NCBI GenBank assembly: GCA_026770595.1
Contig: MU634227.1
Coordinates: 1-14,226, forward strand
From: Ochromonadaceae sp. CCMP2298
Taxonomy: Eukaryota; Sar; Synurophyceae; Ochromonadales; Ochromonadaceae
Direction of reading: 5' to 3'
Length of the DNA stretch: 14,226 bases
In this document: positions 8,947 through 14,226 of the stretch, piece by piece
How positions within the stretch are numbered: the stretch's first letter is position 1
Layout of the letters: each line of letters starts with the position of its first letter
Position numbers and translations under genes: made by a program
Notes under the pieces: generated by a model
Database searches by the model: none
Told to the model about the DNA's origin: nothing
The model's input: only the letters and a program-made list of their open reading frames with translations

Positions 8947-9387
8947 CGCGCCTCGAGGTCAGGACGCTGCGCCTCTGTGACACAGTTGTGCAGGGATCTT
9001 CTCCACTGCTTGGACCGAGAACAACTCGGTCATCCATCATTGAACACTTAATGTGAATGAACAAGTTTTGCCGCAACGGTTTTTACCCGGAAAAGCACTT
9101 TTTTACACCCCAATTTTTGCCCAAAAAATATTTTTCGGGGCTAGTCCCAAGGGACCCCAACGCATCTCCTCGCGAACTCGAATCAGAAGCGCTTGCAGGG
9201 CTTCTCTTGTTCACAACTGGAGTGACCGAGGCGGGAATCATCAGAATCCGAGCAACAGGAGCGATCGAGACTGCTCTTGCCCACACATACAGCCGGAGAA
9301 ACAGCGAGGAGGAACCGAACCCCGAGCGACCAACAGGAGGGATCGAGATTACTTTTCTTTGGCCGTAGTCCGCAGATCGCTACGACG
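8947..9387. promoter_or_regulatory. Divergent intergenic region between PX-GOLD and frataxin-like genes
   Basis: A 441-bp region bounded by two divergent start codons, so it should hold both promoters. It contains a 7-bp-arm inverted repeat (GACCGAG-AACAA-CTCGGTC, 9013-9031), an A/T-homopolymer-rich stretch (about 9068-9137), and a degenerate tandem repeat (9215-9370) adjoining the frataxin-like start. Two overlapping short open frames across 9053-9484 have no recognisable product. Confidence 0.55.
9215..9370 (+). repeat. Degenerate 78-bp tandem duplication with 39-bp sub-period
   Basis: The core AACWGGAGNGAYCGAG occurs at 9215, 9254 and 9332, spaced 39 and 78 bp. A more decayed copy (AGCCGGAGAAACAGCGAG) lies at about 9291. 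The 9254-9278 and 9332-9356 blocks agree at 21 of 25 positions. It ends 17 bp before the frataxin-like start codon, within the presumed 5' leader or core promoter. Confidence 0.65.
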
Positions 9388-9939
9388 ATGTACACCTCAG
9401 CTCTGCACCGATGCGTCAGAAACTGGAGAGGAAACTCTCGCGCCGTGGTGGCTATGGCAGCCTCCGCCACCAGCACTGGCGTGAGCGGCGGCAGTGGCCG
9501 TATGGTCGTGGCACAGCAACCTGCTCACTGCAGCTTTAGCACCAGAATAACTGCTCCAGCGTCGCGGAGAAGAAAGGCGGCTGAAAAAGAAGAGGAGAAG
9601 GAGCAGACCCCTGACTATGACTTTTACTCAGAGGCGGGTAGGATGATAGACAAAATCCGCAAAGCTGTGGAGCCCATGCAGAGCATCAACAGCGGCTTCA
9701 CCGTCGTCGCGGGTGGCGAGCATGCGCTCTTGGTTACATCCGAACGAGGTAAATTCGTTTTCGATACGGATGAGGGACACCATACGCTCAGCATGCAGTC
9801 TTACGTGAGCGGGAAGCACTTCTATGCCTTCGATTCAAGCGAGGGAGTCTGGCTAAGTGTGAAGGATGGCCATGACATACGAGGTCTCCTTACGAGAGAT
9901 CTGCTCAAGCATTGTGCTGGCTGCCCTATAATTGTATAA
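9388..9939 (+). CDS. FXN: Divergent frataxin-like (CyaY-fold) mitochondrial protein
   Basis: Single exon, 183 residues, starting at the first in-frame ATG. Residues 1-62 are Arg/Ser/Ala-rich and nearly free of acidic residues, ending SRRRK, as in mitochondrial presequences. Residues of about 78-176 follow the frataxin order: an N-terminal helix (YSEAGRMIDKIRKAVE), strands (FTVVAGGEHALLVT, GKFVFDTDEG, HHTLSMQSYVSG), then GVWLSVKDGHDIRGLLTRDLL, which matches the frataxin W-x-x-x-x-DG-x-x-L-x-x-L-L ending with only a 2-residue insertion before it. Frataxin stimulates NFS1-dependent iron-sulfur cluster assembly. By ungapped alignment to human frataxin in the central strands, N146, Q148, W155 and R165 correspond to D, D, S and F here, and the first helix is not strongly acidic. 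It ends HCAGCPIIV, with a CxxC. It could be a true but divergent frataxin or a paralogue with another role. Confidence 0.6.
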   Translation: MYTSALHRCVRNWRGNSRAVVAMAASATSTGVSGGSGRMVVAQQPAHCSFSTRITAPASRRRKAAEKEEEKEQTPDYDFYSEAGRMIDKIRKAVEPMQSINSGFTVVAGGEHALLVTSERGKFVFDTDEGHHTLSMQSYVSGKHFYAFDSSEGVWLSVKDGHDIRGLLTRDLLKHCAGCPIIV

Positions 9940-9980
9940 ATAATATAATGGTATGCACTAGTTGCCCTGTAATCGTGTAA
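9913..9980 (+). repeat. Duplicate of frataxin-like last nine codons in 3' flank
   Basis: Bases 9913-9939 (last eight sense codons plus stop) are echoed at 9954-9980, 41 bp downstream. Twenty of 27 positions are identical, and all seven differences are transitions. The copy would read C-T-S-C-P-V-I-V-stop against C-A-G-C-P-I-I-V-stop in the gene. Similarity continues past the stop with a short deletion (GGTATGCA against GGTAAGCA). Confidence 0.75.
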
Positions 9981-10138
9981 GTAATGGTAAGCAATAGTAA
10001 CAAGCTCAGTGCGTTCGCTTCAAAAACAATATATCCTACTCGGATTCCTTTATACAGTCAGATACACATGTATACCAGTTTTCAGCTCATATCTAGCTGC
10101 ACAGGGCGCGAAAGCGAATCAACAGTTCCCCTTCACCC
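9940..10138. other. Convergent 3' region of frataxin-like gene and ALG14
   Basis: A 199-bp A/T-richer gap between convergent stop codons. The first 45 bp hold the duplicated frataxin-like tail. No other gene or signal is recognisable. Confidence 0.45.
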
Positions 10139-10940
10139 CTAGAGCTGACCCAGCATCTCAGCTCGCGGGTGCTTGTCCGCCAGCTGCTGCCACTGCACCA
10201 CGAACCGGTCAGCAATATAGTACAGCAGGCGCCCCGTGAGGGACAGCTTCTGCACCCGGCAGAAGCTCTCAACGAACACGATCTGCGTGCACGTTACTCC
10301 GAGCAGATTGTACAGGAAGGCGGCGTAGCAGATGGGCACGCAGGTGCCTTGAGAAAACGGGGGTAGCGGTGGGGTTAGGGGGAAGCAGGGGGGCAGAGAA
10401 GGAGGGGGAGGTTTAAGAAGGAGGGGGAGGTGAGGGAGGGGATGAACCAGACACGGGTTGTAGACAGCATAGTGGTGAAGGCGGTTGGCGAAGTGTGCAC
10501 TCACCTGGGCCGTTGCAGATGATCAGCCTTGGGCGCGTGCGCAGGACCAGCAGGAAGGACTGCAGCAGCGCGTAGAGCGAGGTGAGGAGGGTGGAGGCCC
10601 ACCCCTGCTTCACCTCTCGGCTGCGGAACACCGTGTGCCATGTGCAGCTCTGCAGAGAGTCTATCCTTGAGGCCTCCACCTTGGCCATAGTTGTCTTGTC
10701 GGACTGAGCGAGCACGCAGTCGACAGGGCCAAATCTGTCCCTAGGCAGCTTCTCCACAAGCATGAGCATCTCCGTGGTATGCCCGCCCGATCCAAACACA
10801 AGAAGTGTGCGTGCACAGCCCTTGACGTGCGTCCACCGACGAGACTTGTACGCCGGTAGGCACATGGACAGCCGAATGCACAGAGCTGCGACGAACAGCC
10901 CAACCGCCTGGACGAGCCAGGAAGCGCCTAGCTCGAGCAT
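10139..10940 (-). CDS. ALG14: ALG14, membrane subunit of UDP-GlcNAc transferase
   Basis: Two exons, complement(join(10139-10347, 10505-10940)), 214 residues, the usual ALG14 length. ALG14 anchors the catalytic subunit ALG13 to the cytosolic face of the ER, where the pair adds the second GlcNAc to dolichol-PP-GlcNAc in N-glycan precursor synthesis. Visible features: an N-terminal transmembrane anchor (about 5-27), TLLVFGSGGHTTEMLML at 45-61 with the glycine-rich GSGGHT loop, the conserved NGPGTCVPIC across the splice junction (143-152), and VESFCRVQKLSLTGRLLY (171-188) followed by ADRFVVQWQQL. The phase-1 junction splits the Gly codon at residue 146; donor GTGAGT, acceptor TCAAG, intron 157 bp. 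The start is the first in-frame ATG, and the TTG-initiated extension to 11054 is not credible. Confidence 0.93.
10348..10504 (-). repeat. ALG14 intron with 19-bp period repeat and G-quadruplex motif
   Basis: On the plus strand, AGAAGGAGGGGGAGGT occurs at 10397-10412 and again at 10416-10431. Four G-runs at 10359-10363, 10371-10374, 10378-10382 and 10388-10393 (loops of 7, 3 and 5) fit the G-quadruplex consensus. They are on the template strand of ALG14, so the transcript carries the C-rich complement as the acceptor pyrimidine tract. Confidence 0.75.
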
Positions 10941-11335
10941 CACTTCGTCAGAGCGCCCTCGCACCACTCCGCTGCAGACGCAGACTGCAATCTGAGAAGG
11001 AGAATCGCGCAGGCTTCTTCTGCCAGTCCTCGCGAGCTCGATGCCACGACACAAGCAAACCCTCTCTCCTCTCTCTCAGCTCCATCGAACTCTGGTTGCG
11101 AATTTTCGTATTCGCAACCAGAGTTCGAGGAGTTTGGTGGTTGGCTCTGGGCCAAGACCTGTGCGAGACTGCAACCCTGCAACGGAAAGTGGCTGTGCAA
11201 GCGTTCTTTCTGCGCCCCTCTGGCATCCACGCTGACATCCTGGACCTGTGACGGCACAGAGACATTCGGAGCTAACGGCGGTTCGAGTTTGCCAGTTTTC
11301 ACAGACTACGCGCCTTTGCGTCCACGGAAACGGAG
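10941..11335. promoter_or_regulatory. Divergent ALG14/Der promoter region with 19-bp hairpin
   Basis: A 395-bp region between the ALG14 start (minus) and the Der start (plus). It contains a perfect 19-bp inverted repeat (11085-11128) preceded by a CT-rich run (about 11061-11079). An upstream open frame of 64 codons starts at the ATG at 11041 and ends at 11235. If the Der transcript begins upstream of it, this would be a uORF spanning the hairpin. Promoter assignment is from gene orientation only. Confidence 0.55.
11085..11128. repeat. Perfect 19-bp inverted repeat with 6-nt loop
   Basis: The left arm 11085-11103 (TCGAACTCTGGTTGCGAAT) is the exact reverse complement of 11110-11128, with loop TTTCGT. 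It lies about 145 bp upstream of the ALG14 start and 208 bp upstream of the Der start. It would form a stable hairpin in either transcript or a small cruciform in DNA. Confidence 0.95.
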
Positions 11336-13259
11336 ATGACGAGATTTGGGTACAGCTTGGCTATCGCGCTGGCGATTACCGTTGCGCAGGTGCTATGCTT
11401 CACACTGCACAAGGGCGGAGCAAGTCTGCGCGTGAACCAGATCACGAGGTTCCGCAGGCACTTGTCTGACGCGTCGGTTCCCAGCGAGGATCAGTACAAG
11501 TCGTGGGAGCTGGAGGAAATCGAGCAGCAGAAGTTCGAGATTGGCGAGAAGATCAGAGAGATGCAGGAGAGCGGCGACGAAGCAGATGTGCCGGAGTATA
11601 TGTTACGCATGTTGTCGCAGTTCGACAGCGCCGAGAACCCCACCCCCACGCCCGAGGCGAAGCTGCCCATCATCGCTATCATCGGCCGACCCAACACCGG
11701 CAAGAGCACCATCGTGAACAAGCTCACCAAAAGCTTCAAGGACGGCGCCATCGTGCACAACGAGCCGGGCATCACGCGCGACCGCACGTACCGCGTGGGC
11801 TCCTGGAACGACTATAACTTCCAGGTGGTGGACACGGGCGGCATCGTGTTCGACGACACGGACGACATCTTCGCCGACCGCATCACGCAGCAGGCGCTGA
11901 TCGCGCTCAGCGAGGCGAACGCTGCGGTCTTCGTGTGCGACGGCCAGCAGGGGCTGGTGCCTCTGGATCAGATCATTGTGGACTTCTTGCGTAAGCACAG
12001 CCAGATCCCTCTCTACTTGGCGGTCAACAAATGCGAGTCCGAGACGCAGGGCATCATGCAGGCGCAGGACTTCTGGGAGCTGGGTGTCGGCCTGCCCTAC
12101 CCTGTGAGTGGCATCCACGGCACCGGGCTGGGCGATCTGCTGGACGAGATTACGACTCTGCACATGGACAAGGTCACCAACGTGCTGAGAGAGAACGCAA
12201 CCAACGTGGCGCTGGTGGGCAGGCCGAATGTGGGCAAGTCCAGTTTGTTCAATAGGTAAGGACGCCTGCTTTCTACTCTCTGCTCTCTGCTCTCTGCTCC
12301 CTACTCTCCCCTCTTATCTCTCTTCTCTCTACTCTCCACTCGCTATTCTCTGCTCATATGCATACCGGCACACTCACGTACTGATGCACGCTCTGTACAG
12401 GCTGGTGAACGAGGAGCGATCCATCGTGTCCGACCAGGCAGGCACCACTAGAGACACCGTGGACGCCTTGCTTACGCGTGGCAACAGCTCATACCGCTTT
12501 ATCGACACAGCTGGCATCCGTAAACGCGGCAAGGTCATGTACGGGCCCGAGTTCTTCATGGTGGGCAGGGCCTTCAAGGCAATCCGCCGCGCAGAGGTCG
12601 TGGTGCTCATGCTGGACGCGATCACCGGACTGGTCGACCAGGACCGCATCCTGGCCCAGCGTATTGCCGATGAGGGCCGTTCTTGTGTGATCGCGCTGAA
12701 CAAGTGGGACGCCGTGCCGGAGAAGGACGACCGCACGTACCTCAAGGCGATTGAGAATATTCGCGACCACCTGCCCTCCCTGCGCTGGGCAGACGTGGTG
12801 CTGATATCTGCGCTCACGGGGCAGCGCTCAGAGAAGCTGTTCGACAGCGTGGACAGGTCTGCGGAGCAATTCGGACGCCGCATCCCCACAGCTGTGCTGA
12901 ACGAGATCGTGAACGACGCCACACTGTGGATGGCTCCCCCCACGATCGGGTCGCGCTCAGGGCGCATCTACTACTGCATTCAGATCAGCACAGCGCCCCC
13001 CACGATCGTGTTCTTCTGCAACGACCCTGACCTGTTCACTGATAACTACCAGCGCTTCCTGGAGAGGAAGATACGCGACGCGCTGAGCTTCGAAGGCACG
13101 CCGATAAAGATGATCTGGAGAGGCAAGTCGATCAGAGACGTGTCAAGGGCGGCGAAGCGGGGAACGATCGGTGCCATCACCAGTGGAGTGCTGGACACCA
13201 CGTTAGGTACAACAGGCTTGCAGAGCAGCCTCAAGCCCACCAAGGCGAAGCAAAATTAA
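11336..13259 (+). CDS. der: Der/EngA double GTPase, plastid-type, with bipartite targeting signal
   Basis: Two exons, join(11336-12255, 12401-13259), 592 residues. The intron (145 bp) has donor GTAAGG and acceptor TACAG, and splits the Arg codon at 307. Der is a tandem GTPase required for large ribosomal subunit assembly. Domain 1: GRPNTGKST (117-125), GITRDRT (145-151), DTGG (166-169), NKCES (231-235; Glu replaces the usual Asp of NKxD, as I recall in plant and cyanobacterial Der). Domain 2: GRPNVGKSS (295-303), GTTRDT (321-326), DTAG (342-345), NKWD (407-410). The C-terminal KH-like domain spans about 465-550. Residues 1-21 are signal-peptide-like (hydrophobic 8-20), followed by Phe22 and a basic region (about 25-45), consistent with import into a complex plastid. 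Residues of about 45-108 are an acidic linker. The plastid location is inferred. Confidence 0.93.
12271..12355 (+). repeat. Intronic CTCTCTG-type tandem repeat in Der intron
   Basis: Degenerate 7-bp CTCTCTG units (three clean copies, then CTCCCTA, CTCTCCC and similar) occupy the middle of the Der intron, ending about 45 bp before the acceptor at 12399-12400. The tract is almost purely pyrimidine on the coding strand. Confidence 0.85.
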
Positions 13260-13515
13260 GCCAGAGTCGTGAAAAGGTGTATATGAGACGTCCCCCGTGT
13301 ATTGCAGCTCGATCTGCAGGGCTACACTCTGAACGTGTACAGTTCGGCGCCCAGCCCGCCATGTAAGTAAAACAAAGAGAGTTATGGATCCATGGAGTTC
13401 GCATTCTACACAACTAAATACTTCAAGCAGGCACTAGTCACTCCCCGGGAATGCGGGACGGGCGGGCGGGCTTGGACACACTAACTGGCCAGTTGGGAGG
13501 ATTGTGTTGGAATGT
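13260..13515. other. Convergent 3' region between Der and right-edge gene
   Basis: A 256-bp gap between the Der stop and the stop codon of the minus-strand gene. A TGTAA pentamer occurs at about 13361. I see nothing else of note. Confidence 0.4.
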
Positions 13516-14226
13516 TCATAAGTCCAAGCCACGCCGGAGGGGTACCACAGGCTCTGGGGCAGCAGCAGTTCCAGCGGCAGCAGTGGCAGCAGAGTCAGCA
13601 GAGTCAGCAGAGTCAGCAGTGACAGCAGCAGTGGCAGCAGAGTCAGCAGAGTCAGCAGAGGCAGCAGTGACAGCAGCAGTGGCAGCAGCAGTGGCAGCAG
13701 AGTCAGCAGAGTCAGCAGAGGCAGCAGTGACAGCAGCAGTGGCAGCAGCAGTGGCAGCAGCAGTGGCAGCAGCAGTGGCAGCAGCAGTGACAGCAGCAGT
13801 GGCAGCAGCAGTGGCAGCAGCAGTGGCAGTACCGGTAGTAGCAGCACCGGTGGTAGTGACGTCCCTGCTGCTGCTACCACTGTTACTGCTACCACTGCTA
13901 CCACTACTACTACTGTTCCTAATACTGTCGCTACCCATACTCATGCTGATATGCCTAGATTTCCGAACAGCTCCCAGCCCCGTAGGCTCCGTTGGCGATC
14001 GCTTGCCGAGGATATTCGGGAAGTCGAGCACCTGCACCTCGAAATCGTCTGCGCCACAGTCCTCCGCCATGCTGGTCTCGCCCGAGGTGCCCCCCTCCTC
14101 GTCGAGGTGCAGCATCCCGGAAACGATGAGGTTTGAGAGATCCTCGTAGTACTGGGGGAACTCCTCAGGGTACTGTTCATTCTCCCGCAGATTAAACTTC
14201 TGCTCCTCCAGCCACAGGCCGAGTGG
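13516..14226 (-). CDS. Unknown protein, C-terminal part, with long Ala/Thr/Ser repeat tail; 5' end beyond window
   Basis: The frame is open from the right edge (14226) to a TGA at 13516-13518, giving 236 residues of the C-terminal part. The first visible segment is conserved-looking and charged/aromatic (PLGLWLEEQKFNLRENEQYP, then EEFPQYYEDLSNLIVSGMLH), followed by an acidic linker, VQVLDFPNILG, and a Ser/Gly-rich run. The last 100 or so residues are an Ala/Thr/Ser/Asp low-complexity tail encoded by a CAG-type repeat (TAA, DSA and VTA triplets, with a 20-residue higher-order unit). I do not recognise the family. An internal ATG at 14115 is unlikely to be the start because the frame and its complexity continue upstream. 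The stop inside or beyond the repeat could differ if a splice site removes the repeat. Confidence 0.65.
   Translation of the reverse strand, partial: PLGLWLEEQKFNLRENEQYPEEFPQYYEDLSNLIVSGMLHLDEEGGTSGETSMAEDCGADDFEVQVLDFPNILGKRSPTEPTGLGAVRKSRHISMSMGSDSIRNSSSSGSSGSSNSGSSSRDVTTTGAATTGTATAAATAAATAAVTAAATAAATAAATAAATAAVTAASADSADSAATAAATAAVTAASADSADSAATAAVTADSADSADSAATAAAGTAAAPEPVVPLRRGLDL
13560..13830 (-). repeat. CAG-type compound repeat with 60-bp higher-order unit
   Basis: Built of 9-bp units (GCAGCAGTG, GCAGCAGAG-like) and GTCAGCAGA steps. Bases 13623-13700 are identical to 13683-13760, a 60-bp higher-order period (20 codons). The period is a multiple of three, so the minus-strand frame is preserved, and the plus-strand frame is also open here. 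Confidence 0.9.

Noticed and set aside
9053-9484. Two overlapping short open frames upstream of and into the frataxin-like gene
   Set aside because: No domain, Arg/Ser-rich composition, and the region is explained by a tandem repeat and promoter sequence.
11041-11235. A 64-codon open frame upstream of Der as a separate gene
   Set aside because: No recognisable product, and the hairpin makes the opposite strand read similarly. At most it is a uORF, noted with the intergenic feature.
4203-13365. TGTAA as a polyadenylation signal downstream of several genes
   Set aside because: It appears after some stops (FAM185A-like, frataxin-like, PX-GOLD, Der) but not clearly after the BTB, ISD11 or ALG14 genes, and a pentamer is too common to call without transcript ends.
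13451-14149. A 232-codon plus-strand open frame through the CAG-type repeat
   Set aside because: Its openness comes from the repeat being stop-free in several frames. The minus frame continues into complex, conserved-looking sequence at the window edge.

Overview
This is a gene-dense eukaryotic nuclear window. Genes are interrupted by short GT-AG introns (79 to 193 bp), N-termini look organellar, and the product families (ALG14, LYRM4/ISD11, frataxin-like, KCTD-type BTB, PX-GOLD) are eukaryotic. There are no operons or Shine-Dalgarno signals. The Der/EngA GTPase carries a hydrophobic signal-peptide-like N-terminus followed at once by Phe and a basic, hydroxylated stretch. That is the pattern of proteins imported into complex red-lineage plastids, so I infer a photosynthetic stramenopile or a similar secondary-plastid alga (haptophyte, cryptophyte). 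The taxon is an inference from this one signal plus gene content.

Layout, left to right. (1) A minus-strand gene of unknown function runs off the left edge (exons 1517-1720 and 1-1424). (2) A divergent intergenic region with a dense CGTACC motif cluster separates it from a five-exon plus-strand FAM185A/DUF4097-like gene (2214-4153). (3) A coiled-coil plus BTB/T1 protein (4483-5241, +). (4) A 90-residue LYRM4/ISD11 homologue (5669-5941, +). (5) A long intronless PX-GOLD-coiled-coil protein (6190-8946, -). (6) A divergent frataxin-like protein (9388-9939, +). (7) ALG14 in two exons (10139-10940, -). (8) Two-exon Der/EngA (11336-13259, +). (9) The 3' part of an unknown minus-strand gene with a long repeat-encoded Ala/Thr/Ser tail (13516 to the right edge).

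Functional links. ISD11 and frataxin are partners in the mitochondrial NFS1-ISD11-ACP-ISCU iron-sulfur cluster assembly complex, and here they lie within 4.3 kb on the same strand, separated by one opposite-strand gene. The other genes serve unrelated roles: N-glycan precursor synthesis at the ER (ALG14), plastid ribosome assembly (Der), and membrane lipid binding (PX-GOLD).

The most interesting points are: the ISD11/frataxin linkage; the frataxin-like protein's loss of the usual interface residues, together with a transition-only duplicate of its last nine codons just downstream; a perfect 19-bp inverted repeat between ALG14 and Der; the CGTACC cluster; simple tandem repeats in most of the longer introns; and a 60-bp higher-order CAG-type coding repeat. 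I found no CRISPR array, transposon, rRNA or convincing tRNA.
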